From assembly GCA_964244615.1 (NCBI GenBank), contig CAXTJP010000001.1, positions 30,495 to 94,494 of the forward strand: a stretch of 64,000 nucleotides of DNA. The letters are read 5' to 3'. This DNA is from BOG-908 sp964244615. Its GTDB lineage: Bacteria > Pseudomonadota > Alphaproteobacteria > Acetobacterales > Acetobacteraceae. The notes under the pieces are model-generated. The model saw only the letters and a program-made list of their open reading frames with translations, searched no databases and was not told where the DNA came from. Position numbers and translations under genes: made by a program. Of this stretch, positions 9,376 to 17,813 are shown one piece after another (within the stretch, counting starts at the first letter, position 1; the number at the start of each line of letters is the position of its first letter).

Positions 9376-9603
9376 CTACGAAGACTTGTCCTTGAGAAAC
9401 AGGTCGAGCGCCGCCACCAAGATTTCCTGGTTGCTCTTGCGGGTTTTCAGGCCATAGATCTTGATCTGTTCATAGCGCGTCATGTCGAGCTTGACAGTAA
9501 CGGCCATCGGCTTCGGTCGCACTTCGCTTGCGTCCCACTCCAGGCTCCCGAAGGGACCGGCGTCGGGGTTGGCATCGAGCGACTCAGATGTCTGGCTTTT
9601 CAT
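9376..9603 (-). CDS. small ribbon-helix-helix-like protein
   Basis: A 75-residue protein starting at the ATG at 9603; an in-frame start at 9651 would give 91 residues. The second half, KPMAVTVKLDMTRYEQIKIY followed by GLKTRKSNQEILVAALDLFLKD, fits the beta-strand, helix, helix pattern of MetJ/Arc-type ribbon-helix-helix DNA-binding proteins. The first 30 residues are polar and probably disordered. It stands alone between two divergent EPS transcription units, where a local transcriptional regulator would be expected. No toxin partner is visible, so an antitoxin role is unlikely. Confidence 0.6.
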   Translation of the reverse strand: MKSQTSESLDANPDAGPFGSLEWDASEVRPKPMAVTVKLDMTRYEQIKIYGLKTRKSNQEILVAALDLFLKDKSS

Positions 9604-9782
9604 GGCTCTCGTTCGAAACCTGTTCCCGAGAGCTATTAGCACTTGCAGCAAACGTCAATAAAAATCGTTAACGGACCCGTAACAACTAGTAGTTGCAGCG
9701 CGTCGCGTCGTCCTCGCGAGATGAACAACCTCGGGATCGCCAAGCAGCCGGCGTGTATCCGTCAGTTACCGGACGGCGTTTT

Positions 9783-9798
9783 CTACGCATTTGCGTAG
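9783..9798. promoter_or_regulatory. perfect 7-bp inverted repeat (candidate operator)
   Basis: CTACGCA, two bases, TGCGTAG. It lies in the gap between the divergent RHH-like gene and the priming transferase gene, upstream of the proposed promoter at 9870. A dimeric regulator such as the neighbouring RHH-like protein could bind it; this is inference. Confidence 0.4.
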
Positions 9799-9843
9799 GT
9801 GCGTAGTTGCTAATAGGGAAGGGTTCTGCCCTGACCACTTCGA

Positions 9844-9865
9844 CCGGGCGTTTACCGGGCGTTTA
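9844..9865. repeat. exact tandem duplication of an 11-bp unit
   Basis: CCGGGCGTTTA occurs twice head to tail, ending four bases before the proposed -35 box. One helical turn per unit and the position directly upstream of -35 suit an activator site, but no binding protein is known. Confidence 0.5.
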
Positions 9866-9869
9866 TAGT

Positions 9870-9898
9870 TTGACAGCTTCAGTCATAACGCCTACTTT
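9870..9898 (+). promoter_or_regulatory. candidate sigma-70 promoter for the priming transferase operon
   Basis: A perfect TTGACA (9870-9875), a 17-base spacer and a weak TACTTT (9893-9898). Transcription would begin near 9905 and give a leader of about 58 bases to the ATG at 9963. This argues against the earlier in-frame start at 9807, which would lie upstream of the promoter. Confidence 0.5.
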
Positions 9899-9962
9899 CC
9901 TTACGGCAGGGGATCGACGCCGTTACAGCGCGTCCTTTGTTTATGAAATAAAGGGCGTGGTG

Positions 9963-11450
9963 ATGTCCCATTCATCGTCTTGCCTGGCACCCCCCGGTCT
10001 CGACGGGTTCGTCTCGACAAGCCCAACCTACAGAGAGGCGGCACGTCGTTGCTCACCGGCCCGGTTCGGCGCGCTCGTCGTGGCAGCCGACCCCGGCCTG
10101 ATGATCCTTTCGGCCTTGCTGTCCATGCTGGCACTGCACATGATTTCCGGTGGCGCATGGCACGTCGGCGACATCGCTCTCGGTCCGGTCCCGGCGCTGA
10201 TCACGCTTGCCGTCCTGGGTCGCCCCGACACCGGTGCGCTCGCCGAACTGCGCCGCACCATCCGCGTGCACAGCTCGGCACAGCTCGCCATACCGGCAGG
10301 CGGGGCCGGGCTCGTCCTGGCCGCCATCGCGACCCATCACACCGCCGAAGACGCGATGCTCGGCGCCGCGGTGTGGCTGTTCAGTTCCACGGCCCTTCTC
10401 CTGTTCCGTTCCGTTGCAGCAAGGTTTTTCGCCGATCGCTGGTCGCGCAACGACTATCTCAGATTGTGCGTGGCGCTCGTCGGCACGCCCGAGGAGACAA
10501 GGATGCTTGCCGTCCAGCTGCCCGGCGCCGGTGCCGTGCCGCCGGTCAGCATCGTCGGCTGCTACGACGACACCGTCGTCAACCGCATCCAGCCACTCGG
10601 TGCGTCAGCCTGGCCGGGCGGGCTCGGCGCCCTGTTGAGCCTCGACCACGGCAGCGTGCCCGATGCCGTCCTGATCGGCGTGCCGGGCAGCGACGCCGAT
10701 CGCCTCTCACGGGCGCTGTCCGCGTTGGGCGGGCTCGCGACCACTCTCTGCGTGGCGGCACCCGCCGACGCCGCCGGCTACGGCCGAGCGCGCCTGGGCG
10801 ACCTCGCACTCGGTGTCGTAGCGCGGCCGCTTTCCGGCTGGCAGACGACCCAGAAGGACATCTTCGACCGCGTCGGCGCGTTCCTGCTCCTGATGCTGGC
10901 GCTGCCGTTCATGGCGGCGATTGCCGTGGCGATCCGTTGCGAAACGGCCGGTCCTGTCCTGTTCCGGCAGCAGCGGACCGGCCTCGGCAATCGACCGTTC
11001 ACCTGCCTGAAGTTCCGCACCATGCATCATCGCCCGCCTCTGGAGGGCCAGGCCGCCGCGTTCCAGCAGACCGTGCGCGGCGACCATCGCGTGACGCGGG
11101 TCGGCGGATGGCTGCGCCGGACCAGCCTCGACGAGTGTCCGCAACTGCTGAACGTCCTGCGTGGCGACATGTCGCTGGTGGGCCCCCGGCCGCACGCGCC
11201 GAACACCACGGCCGACGGGCGGTTGTTCCAGGACATCGTGACCGATTACGCCAGCCGTCATCGCGTCCGGCCGGGCATCACCGGTTGGGCGCAGGTCAAC
11301 GGTTATCGTGGCGAAACCCCCGACGCCGCTTCGGTCGTCCAGCGCGTGCAGCACGACCTGTTCTACGTCGCGAACTGGTCGATGCTGCTCGACCTGCGGA
11401 TCCTGATGCGAACCGCACTCTGCGTCCTGCACGATCCGCAGGCCTTTTGA
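9963..11450 (+). CDS. polyprenyl-phosphate sugar-1-phosphate transferase (EPS priming enzyme)
   Basis: A 495-residue bacterial sugar transferase of the WbaP/GumD/AceA type, which loads the first sugar-1-phosphate onto undecaprenyl phosphate at the inner membrane. The N-terminal half has several hydrophobic helices and a degenerate CoA-binding-like domain. The C-terminal catalytic domain has a membrane-re-entrant helix (VGAFLLLMLALPFMAAIAVA), then FTCLKFRTMHH, DECPQLLNVLRGDMSLVGPR and HRVRPGITGWAQVNGYRGET, all hallmark motifs. I use the ATG at 9963 because the proposed promoter lies between it and the upstream in-frame start at 9807. It heads a plus-strand operon that continues without a break into the unusual biosynthetic genes. 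Confidence 0.92.
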   Translation: MSHSSSCLAPPGLDGFVSTSPTYREAARRCSPARFGALVVAADPGLMILSALLSMLALHMISGGAWHVGDIALGPVPALITLAVLGRPDTGALAELRRTIRVHSSAQLAIPAGGAGLVLAAIATHHTAEDAMLGAAVWLFSSTALLLFRSVAARFFADRWSRNDYLRLCVALVGTPEETRMLAVQLPGAGAVPPVSIVGCYDDTVVNRIQPLGASAWPGGLGALLSLDHGSVPDAVLIGVPGSDADRLSRALSALGGLATTLCVAAPADAAGYGRARLGDLALGVVARPLSGWQTTQKDIFDRVGAFLLLMLALPFMAAIAVAIRCETAGPVLFRQQRTGLGNRPFTCLKFRTMHHRPPLEGQAAAFQQTVRGDHRVTRVGGWLRRTSLDECPQLLNVLRGDMSLVGPRPHAPNTTADGRLFQDIVTDYASRHRVRPGITGWAQVNGYRGETPDAASVVQRVQHDLFYVANWSMLLDLRILMRTALCVLHDPQAF

Positions 11451-11484
11451 ACGCGAAGACCCTTTCGAAGACAGGCAGGATTTC

Positions 11485-12747
11485 ATGAAGACCGACGTGA
11501 TCATTATCGGAGCAGGGCCTTTCGGGTTGTCGCTGGCGGCGATGCTGCGGGAACGCGGCGTGAACCACCGCATCTTCGGAACGCCGATGCATACCTGGCG
11601 CACGGCCATGCCCGCGGGGATGAACCTGAAATCGGAAGGCTTTGCCTCCGACCTCTACGGAGGCGGCGCCGGGCTGACCTTGCAAACCTATTGCGCCGCG
11701 CGCGGCATTCCATACCGGGCCGCCGGACTGCCGGTGAAGCTGGACGTCTTCACAGCCTATGGCGAAGCCTTCCAGCGCGGCCTCGTGCCGCAGCTCGAGA
11801 AACGCCAGGTGGTGGGCGTGCAACGCGCGCCGGGCGGCTACGCCGTCGAGATCGAGGGCGGCGAGCAATGCCGGGCCACCCGCGTCGTGGTGGCGGCCGG
11901 CATCACCCATTTCGCGCATCTCCCCGAGACGCTGCGCAGCCTGCCGCCCTCCCTCTGCGGCCATGCCTCGCGCTTTCCGGACCCGGCGCGCTTTGCCGGC
12001 CGGCGGCTGGCGGTGGTCGGTGCGGGTGCGTCGGCCACCGATTACGCGGCCCTTGCCGCAGAAGCGGGGGCGCAGGTCAGCATGATCGCGCGCGCGCCAC
12101 GCGTGAACTTCTTGCAGCCGCCCTCCGGCCGGCCGAGGAGCCTGGCGGAGAGCCTGGCGGCGCCGCAATCGGGTCTGGGACCGGGGTGGCGTTCACGCAT
12201 GGCCACGGACGCGCCGCTGGTGTTCCACCGCATGCCGGAGGCCTTTCGTCTGCTGGTGAACAAGCGCCATCTCGGCCCCGCCGGCGGCTGGTGGACCAGG
12301 GAGAGCATCGAGCAACGGGTCGACCTGCGGTCCGGCACCAGCGTGGTGGCAGCCCATCGGGCCGGCGAGAGCGTGGCGCTGGATCTGCTGCACGCATCGG
12401 GGCAAACCAGCCGCCATGTCGTGGACCACGTCGTTGCGGCCACCGGCTACCGTCCGGACCTGCAGCGCCTGACGTTTCTCTCGCCCGAGCTGCGATGCCT
12501 GCGAACCGTGGCCGGCGCCCCGGCGCTGTCGTCCCAATTCGAATCATCGTCGCCCGGACTGCATTTCATCGGCCTGGCCTCGGTGCATGATTTCGGTCCG
12601 CTCGTGCGGTTTGCCTTCGGCGCCGATTTCTCGGCGAGCCGACTGTCGCGCTTCCTGGCCCGGCAGAGCCGTACCAGCGTGGCCGGCTACCGGGCGCCGT
12701 CCACCGTCGCCATCCCGGCCGACGCCATGGCCGGCGACCTCGCATGA
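11485..12747 (+). CDS. FAD/NAD(P)-binding oxidoreductase, N-/flavin monooxygenase-like
   Basis: A 420-residue flavoprotein. The FAD Rossmann motif is at the N-terminus (VIIIGAGPFGLSLAAML). A second dinucleotide motif, RLAVVGAGASATDYAALAAEAG, lies near residue 172, and ATGYRPDL is the usual second fingerprint of class B/N-hydroxylating monooxygenases. Length and layout resemble the SidA/FMO-like group, which hydroxylates amines or oxidises soft heteroatoms. It follows the priming transferase by 34 bases and overlaps the next gene (ATGA). In this operon it could hydroxylate or oxidise the amino-acid product of the PLP enzyme or its carrier-bound form; the substrate is unknown. Confidence 0.75.
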   Translation: MKTDVIIIGAGPFGLSLAAMLRERGVNHRIFGTPMHTWRTAMPAGMNLKSEGFASDLYGGGAGLTLQTYCAARGIPYRAAGLPVKLDVFTAYGEAFQRGLVPQLEKRQVVGVQRAPGGYAVEIEGGEQCRATRVVVAAGITHFAHLPETLRSLPPSLCGHASRFPDPARFAGRRLAVVGAGASATDYAALAAEAGAQVSMIARAPRVNFLQPPSGRPRSLAESLAAPQSGLGPGWRSRMATDAPLVFHRMPEAFRLLVNKRHLGPAGGWWTRESIEQRVDLRSGTSVVAAHRAGESVALDLLHASGQTSRHVVDHVVAATGYRPDLQRLTFLSPELRCLRTVAGAPALSSQFESSSPGLHFIGLASVHDFGPLVRFAFGADFSASRLSRFLARQSRTSVAGYRAPSTVAIPADAMAGDLA

Positions 12748-14060
12748 GGGCGGAGACGATCGTCCTGCACGAAGGCTGGAGCGGCGATCCCGAAACCCAC
12801 GCCTGCGCGGTGCCGATCTACCAGACCGCCGCCTTCACCTTCGACAGCGCCGACCACGGCGCGGCGCTGTTCAACCTCGACGTTCCGGGCAACATCTATA
12901 CCCGGATCGGCAATCCGACTTCCGCGGTGCTCGAGGCGCGCCTGACGGCCCTCGAGGGCGGCGTGGGGGCGTTGACGACAAGTTCCGGCGCGGCGGCGAT
13001 CCACTACGCGCTGGACTGCCTCGTGCAGTCCGGCGACAACATCGTCTCCCTGCCGGAACTCTACGGCGCCACTTACACCCTGCTGGCCCATGTGATGCGC
13101 GCGCGCGGGGTGCAGGTGCGCTTCGCCGATTCCGACCGGGCGAATGACGTGGCCAGGCTGATCGACGAGCGGACACGCTGCGTCTACTGCGAAAGCGTCG
13201 GCAACCCGGCCGGCACCATCGCCGACCTCGCGACCCTGGCACGCGTGGCCCATGCCGGCGGCGTTCCGCTGATCGTGGACAACACGGTCGCCACCCCCAT
13301 CCTGTTGCGCCCCATCGAGTTCGGCGCCGACGTGGTGGTGCATTCGCTGACCAAGTTCATCGGCGGCCACGGGACGTCGCTCGGCGGCGCCATCGTGGAT
13401 GCCGGCAACTTCGACTGGGCGAGCCAGGGCGATCGCTTCGCGATGCTGGTCCAGCCAGAGCCCGCCTACCACAACGTGGTCTATACCGAGCAATTCGGCC
13501 GCGCGGCTTTCGTCGCGCGCTGCCGTACCGTGGGGCAGCGCAACACGGGGGCGACGCTGTCGCCGTTCAACGCCTTTCTCATCCTGCAGGGTCTGGAGAC
13601 GTTGCCGTTGCGGATCGAGCGGCATGTGAGCAACGCGCGGGCGGTTGCGGTTTTCCTGCGCGGGCACCGGCATGTCGCGTGGGTGAACTACGCGGGCTTC
13701 GCCGATTCGGTGCACAACGAGCGGCTTGTGGCGTATCTCGGCGGCCAGGCGCCGGCGCTGCTGACCTTCGGCGTGATCGGTGGTTGGGAGGCCGGCAAGC
13801 GCTTCCTCGATTCGCTGCGCATGTTCAAGCGGCTGGTGAACATGGGCGACGCGAAGTCGCTGGCCACGCATCCTGCGTCGACCACACACCGGCAGCTGTC
13901 GGGGCAGGAACTCGCACGGGCCGGGGTGGCGCCGGAGATGATCCGGCTGGCCATCGGACTCGAACACATCGATGACATCCTGGCGGATCTCGACCAGGCG
14001 CTGCGGCACTCGGCCGCGACGCCGGCCGTGCAACTGCTCGAAGACGCGTTCGCACAGTGA
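12744..14060 (+). CDS. O-acylhomoserine sulfhydrylase-like PLP enzyme (MetY/Cys-Met metabolism family)
   Basis: A 438-residue gamma-substitution PLP enzyme of the Cys/Met metabolism family; length near 430 fits O-acetylhomoserine sulfhydrylase. The N-terminus reads TIVLHEGWSGDPETHACAVP, the cofactor phosphate is bound near TSSGAAAIHY, and the PLP lysine is Lys204 in HSLTKFIGGHGTSLGG. Housekeeping members make homocysteine from O-acetylhomoserine and sulfide. Relatives in secondary metabolism attach other nucleophiles at the gamma carbon (RtxA in rhizobitoxine, Fub7 in fusaric acid). Being coupled to a homoserine acyltransferase-like gene and to carrier/ligase genes, it probably makes a gamma-substituted amino acid here rather than methionine; this is inference. 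Confidence 0.85.
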   Translation: MRAETIVLHEGWSGDPETHACAVPIYQTAAFTFDSADHGAALFNLDVPGNIYTRIGNPTSAVLEARLTALEGGVGALTTSSGAAAIHYALDCLVQSGDNIVSLPELYGATYTLLAHVMRARGVQVRFADSDRANDVARLIDERTRCVYCESVGNPAGTIADLATLARVAHAGGVPLIVDNTVATPILLRPIEFGADVVVHSLTKFIGGHGTSLGGAIVDAGNFDWASQGDRFAMLVQPEPAYHNVVYTEQFGRAAFVARCRTVGQRNTGATLSPFNAFLILQGLETLPLRIERHVSNARAVAVFLRGHRHVAWVNYAGFADSVHNERLVAYLGGQAPALLTFGVIGGWEAGKRFLDSLRMFKRLVNMGDAKSLATHPASTTHRQLSGQELARAGVAPEMIRLAIGLEHIDDILADLDQALRHSAATPAVQLLEDAFAQ

Positions 14061-15013
14061 ACGTGCTCGCGCCCATCAGGCTGTGGCCACGTCACGACAT
14101 CGAGGCCGGGCATGACCGGCCGCTGGTCATAGGATTGCTGAACAACGCGTCCGAGGCGGCGTTCCGCACGACCGAGCGCCAGTTCGCACGGCTGTTGAAC
14201 AACGCGTCGCCGGGGCCGGCCGTCATCCTGCGCAGCTATGCCCTGCCGGAAATCCATCCCGACCCGATCGCCTGCCTGCGCCACAGCCACTCCCACCTCT
14301 CGATGGACATGCTGCGCTGCGTGCCGCCCGACGGTCTCATCGTCAGCGGCGCAGAACCCGGCTCCGCCAGCCTGAAGGACGAGCCTTACTGGCGATCGCT
14401 GGTGGCGGTGCTGGACTGGGCACGCGCCGCGCGCTTGCCGACGATACTGTCCTGCCTGGCCGCCCATGCCGCCGTGTTGCACGCATCAGGCATCGAGCGG
14501 CGCCGGCTGGTGCGCAAATGCACCGGCATCTACCCGATCAGCGCGGCGGCAAACCACTGGCTGTTGCCCAAATTGGGGCCGAACCCCTGCATGCCGCACT
14601 CGCGCTGGCACGAGCTCGACGAGAGAGCCCTCGTCCAAGCCGGCTACGTGGTTCTCACGCGTTCGGCGCAGGCGGGGGTGGACATGTTCGCGTCACCCGA
14701 CGAGGACGCCTGGCTTTTTTTCAACGGGCACCCCGAATACGACGAGGACACGCTGATGAAGCAGTATCGGCGCGACATCGGGCAGTTCCTGCGGGGCGAG
14801 CGCGCGGACTATCCGGACCTGCCGTGCCAGGACATGGCGCCGGCGACGGCTCGCCGTCTTGCCATGGTGCGTCGGCTGGCGCTGGCCGGCCTGCCGACAC
14901 GGGCCATCGAGGCTTTCCCGGCGACGGAGCAGGCGGGAACGCCCGCCTGGCGGCAGATGGCGGCCGGCGTCGTCGGCAACTGGCTGATGAGGGTTCGTGA
15001 CCGTGTGGCCTGA
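14057..15013 (+). CDS. homoserine O-acyltransferase-like protein (MetA family)
   Basis: A 318-residue MetA-fold (class I glutamine amidotransferase-like) enzyme starting at a GTG that overlaps the preceding stop. Family signatures are LNNASEAAFRTTERQF near the N-terminus, the nucleophile Cys133 in TILSCLAAHAAVLHASGI, PHSRWHELDE, and the His/Glu pair in FNGHPEYDEDTLMKQY. MetA enzymes activate homoserine with succinyl- or acetyl-CoA, supplying the substrate of the PLP enzyme next door. The sequence departs from textbook MetA in its ends and in an extended C-terminal tail, so a different acyl donor or amino-acid acceptor is possible. Confidence 0.82.
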   Translation: MNVLAPIRLWPRHDIEAGHDRPLVIGLLNNASEAAFRTTERQFARLLNNASPGPAVILRSYALPEIHPDPIACLRHSHSHLSMDMLRCVPPDGLIVSGAEPGSASLKDEPYWRSLVAVLDWARAARLPTILSCLAAHAAVLHASGIERRRLVRKCTGIYPISAAANHWLLPKLGPNPCMPHSRWHELDERALVQAGYVVLTRSAQAGVDMFASPDEDAWLFFNGHPEYDEDTLMKQYRRDIGQFLRGERADYPDLPCQDMAPATARRLAMVRRLALAGLPTRAIEAFPATEQAGTPAWRQMAAGVVGNWLMRVRDRVA

Positions 15014-16235
15014 AACCCCCGCCCTCGACTCCCGCCCGGCGACGGGCAGCCGGTTCTTGCCTGTCGTTCGGATGGCGTTTTGCACCGTGCTGGCGCGCGA
15101 CGATGGCGGCGATGGCGACTTCTTCGACCTCGGCGGGGACTCGATCCTGGCGGTCGAACTGTTCCTGACGCTGCGTCGCCTGACGGGCATCGAGCTGCCG
15201 ATCACCGCCATCTACGACGCATCCACCGTCGGCAGCCTGGCTGCACTTCTGGATGAGGGCGCGGTTGTCGGCCAGCGCTCCTGCGTGGTGGCGTTGCGGC
15301 CGGCGCGTGCCGGCTGCACCCTGCCCCCGCTCTTTGTGGTGCATGGCATGGGCGGGCTGGCGCTGACGTTCCGCGACATGGCGTCGCGCCTGGAAGACGG
15401 CCGCGCCGTCTATGGCATCGAACCGCAGGGACTGGACGGCACGCAAACCCCCTTGGAAACGGTCGAGTCGATGGCGGCGCTGTACCTCGACGCGGTTCGC
15501 GCCATCCAGCCCTGCGGCCCCTATGCCTTCGCCGGCTACTCCTTCGGCGGCCTGGTGGCCTTCGAGATGGCGTGCAGGCTGCACGAGCAGGGCTGCGTCG
15601 TCGAACCGCTCATCCTGCTGGACAGCTTCTCGCATCCGCAGCGCTGGCCGATGGACGCCCGCCTGTACGCGCTGCGTTCGCTGCTGCCGACCTATCTCTC
15701 GGGCGGAGCCGTTCGGCGGCTGCTCGACTATTACGTCCGTCGCATCCGGGCGCTGCCGAAGGCCTCGGTTCCCGCCTACCTGGCGGGTGCCCTGTTGCGG
15801 GCCGTGCGGTCGCCCCTCGATGTCGGGCGAGCGGGGTTTGCGACGCGCATGGCAGCCTCGGCGCAGCGTTATGCGCCGCCCGACACGGCCGAAACGGCGC
15901 TGCCGGCCTTGGCACAGGTGACACGCGCCTGCCATCGCGCGTTCCGCGCCTATGCACCCGGCTACCTTCCCGGGCCGTTGACGATCGTCAAGGCGGAGCA
16001 GGAGGATTTCCTGCCGTTCTCGCCAAGGCTGGTCTGGCGACGTCATTGCCTGCGCGTCACAGTCAGGCGCGTGCCGGGCGGCCACCAGCGTCTCGTCCGC
16101 CTGGGCTCGGCATCGCTCGCGGCCGAACTGTCCGCCTGCCTGGCGGCAGCAGCGGACGAGGCCGGCTCGGCAGCGATGCCCGATCGGACCGCGCTGCCAG
16201 CGGCCACCGGCTGGCCCGCCGGCCAGTGCGCATGA
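14997..16235 (+). CDS. carrier protein-thioesterase didomain (PCP-TE)
   Basis: A 412-residue protein from a GTG at 14997 (another GTG at 15003). Residues about 15-85 form an acyl/peptidyl carrier domain with the phosphopantetheine site Ser49 in DFFDLGGDSILAVELFL. Residues about 100-390 form an alpha/beta-hydrolase type I thioesterase: FVVHGMGG oxyanion region, nucleophile Ser182 in FAGYSFGGLVAFEMA, Asp in LILLDSF, and His in VPGGHQRLV. This is the termination end of an NRPS without a condensation domain. With the free-standing ligase next to it, it forms a minimal load-and-release module for one building block. No phosphopantetheinyl transferase is in the window. Confidence 0.88.
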   Translation: MTVWPETPALDSRPATGSRFLPVVRMAFCTVLARDDGGDGDFFDLGGDSILAVELFLTLRRLTGIELPITAIYDASTVGSLAALLDEGAVVGQRSCVVALRPARAGCTLPPLFVVHGMGGLALTFRDMASRLEDGRAVYGIEPQGLDGTQTPLETVESMAALYLDAVRAIQPCGPYAFAGYSFGGLVAFEMACRLHEQGCVVEPLILLDSFSHPQRWPMDARLYALRSLLPTYLSGGAVRRLLDYYVRRIRALPKASVPAYLAGALLRAVRSPLDVGRAGFATRMAASAQRYAPPDTAETALPALAQVTRACHRAFRAYAPGYLPGPLTIVKAEQEDFLPFSPRLVWRRHCLRVTVRRVPGGHQRLVRLGSASLAAELSACLAAAADEAGSAAMPDRTALPAATGWPAGQCA

Positions 16236-17779
16236 TGCCGTGTCCCACGCTGGACGGGGGCGATGCCGCGGCGCTGCTGCGGACCTTGCCGGACAGCATT
16301 TCCGAGATGCTGGCGGCATCGGTGCGGGAGGGGCCGCACCGGTTGGCCGTCACCGACGAGACTGGTCGCTGGACATACGCGGACCTTGCCGCCGGCGTGG
16401 ACGCAGCGATGGCCGTATTGGCAGAAAACGGGCTCGGCAGCGGCATGCGGGTGCTGCTGCTGGGCGAGAACCGCCGCGCGACGGTGGCCATGCTGTTGGC
16501 CGTGCTGGCAGCGGGGGCCTGGGCCGTGCCGCTCAATCCCAGGATGGCGCAGGCGGAGCTCGACGGCATACGCGATCATGCCGACGCGTTCATGGCGGTG
16601 TACTGCCTGGACGAAGCGCCGCAGGTGCGCGCGCATGCCGCGCGTTACGGCGCGGACCTGATCGACGTGCCGGGCGTGGGCAGGATCGGCCTCGAACGGA
16701 TCGGCGGCGGCGATCAGGTGGCGGCAGCCAACGGACGCGTGGCCGTCCTGATCTACACGTCCGGCAGTTCCGGCACGCCGAAGGGCGTGATGCTGACGCA
16801 CCGCAACCTGTTGTTCATGGCAGCCGCGTCGGGTGCGGTACGGACGCTGGGGCCGGCCGACCGGCTTTACCTCGTGCTGCCGCTTTCGCATATCGTGGGG
16901 CTTGCGGTGATCCTGCTGGGCGGCCTGTTGCATGGCGCCACGGTGCAGCTTGCTTCACAGTTCCGGCCGCGCGAACTGTTCCGCGCGTTGGCGGAGGACG
17001 GCGTCACCATCCTGCTCGGCACGCCGGCGCTGCTGACGTTCCTGCTGGACCATGCGCGGACGCGGCCCGCGCCCTCGACACCGCGGCTGCGTATCGTGTC
17101 GGTCTCCGGCGCGCCGCTGGACCAGGCCACCAAGGTGCGCGCCGAAGCCCTGTTCGGGCTGACCCTGCATCATGGCTACGGCATTACCGAATGCGCGCCC
17201 ACCATCGCCCAGACACGCCCCGAGGCGCCGCGGTCCGACTGCTCGGTCGGCCGTCTGCTGCCGGGGATGCAGGCGCGCCTGGTCGACCCGGCCTCCGGCC
17301 TGGCGGCGCGCGACACCGGCGAACTGCACGTGCGGGGGCCAAACATCATGCTCGGCTACTTCCGCGCGGAGGAGGAGACCGCGCGCCTGTTGGATCGGGA
17401 CGGCTGGTTCAACACCGGCGACCTCGCGCGCGTCGAGGACGGACATCTGTTCATCGTCGGCCGCACCAAGGAGATGGTGATCCGCTTCGGGTTCAACGTC
17501 TATCCGGCTGAGATCGAGGCCGTGCTGGTAACGCATCCGGGCGTCAGGGCCTGCGCGGTCGTCGGGCACAGCGATGGCGGCGAGGAGCAACTGATCGCGT
17601 TCGTCGAACCGCTTCCCGGTCGGGACGTGACCGCGGAGAGGCTGATGCGTCACGCGGCTGAGCATCTGGCCTCCTACAAGCGCCCGAGCCGGCTGGTGCT
17701 GCTGCCCGCCTTGCCGATGACACTCTCCGGCAAGGTGCGGAAGTCGGAGCTGATGCAGCTCGCCTGCGTGCCCGCGTGA
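16232..17779 (+). CDS. AMP-forming acyl/amino-acid ligase (free-standing adenylation enzyme)
   Basis: A 515-residue member of the ANL superfamily. It starts at the ATG at 16232 overlapping the carrier gene's stop; a second ATG follows directly. Core motifs: VLIYTSGSSGTPKGVMLTH (P-loop, A3), HHGYGITECAPT (A5), GWFNTGDLARVEDGHLFIVG (A7/A8), RTKEMVIRFGFNVYPAEIEA, and catalytic Lys in LSGKVRKSEL (A10). It makes an acyl- or aminoacyl-AMP and probably loads the carrier domain encoded just upstream. The motifs are closer to acyl-CoA/aryl ligases than to classical amino-acid adenylation domains, so the substrate may be a carboxylic acid; the specificity pocket cannot be read confidently by eye. Confidence 0.85.
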   Translation: MMPCPTLDGGDAAALLRTLPDSISEMLAASVREGPHRLAVTDETGRWTYADLAAGVDAAMAVLAENGLGSGMRVLLLGENRRATVAMLLAVLAAGAWAVPLNPRMAQAELDGIRDHADAFMAVYCLDEAPQVRAHAARYGADLIDVPGVGRIGLERIGGGDQVAAANGRVAVLIYTSGSSGTPKGVMLTHRNLLFMAAASGAVRTLGPADRLYLVLPLSHIVGLAVILLGGLLHGATVQLASQFRPRELFRALAEDGVTILLGTPALLTFLLDHARTRPAPSTPRLRIVSVSGAPLDQATKVRAEALFGLTLHHGYGITECAPTIAQTRPEAPRSDCSVGRLLPGMQARLVDPASGLAARDTGELHVRGPNIMLGYFRAEEETARLLDRDGWFNTGDLARVEDGHLFIVGRTKEMVIRFGFNVYPAEIEAVLVTHPGVRACAVVGHSDGGEEQLIAFVEPLPGRDVTAERLMRHAAEHLASYKRPSRLVLLPALPMTLSGKVRKSELMQLACVPA

Positions 17780-17813
17780 GGACGTTTCGCGGCCGGCCCC
17801 GGCGAGCGCGGGC

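Noticed and set aside
9376..9603. Toxin-antitoxin system
   Set aside because: The RHH-like protein has no adjacent toxin-like gene on either strand.
12687..14482. 448- and 264-codon minus-strand frames opposite the MetY/MetA-like genes
   Set aside because: No domain pattern. The sense genes have full catalytic motifs and overlapping starts.
12744..15013. Ordinary methionine biosynthesis operon
   Set aside because: Possible, but the pair is translationally coupled to a flavoprotein and to carrier/ligase genes instead of metabolic housekeeping genes, so I prefer a specialised role while keeping this as the null hypothesis.
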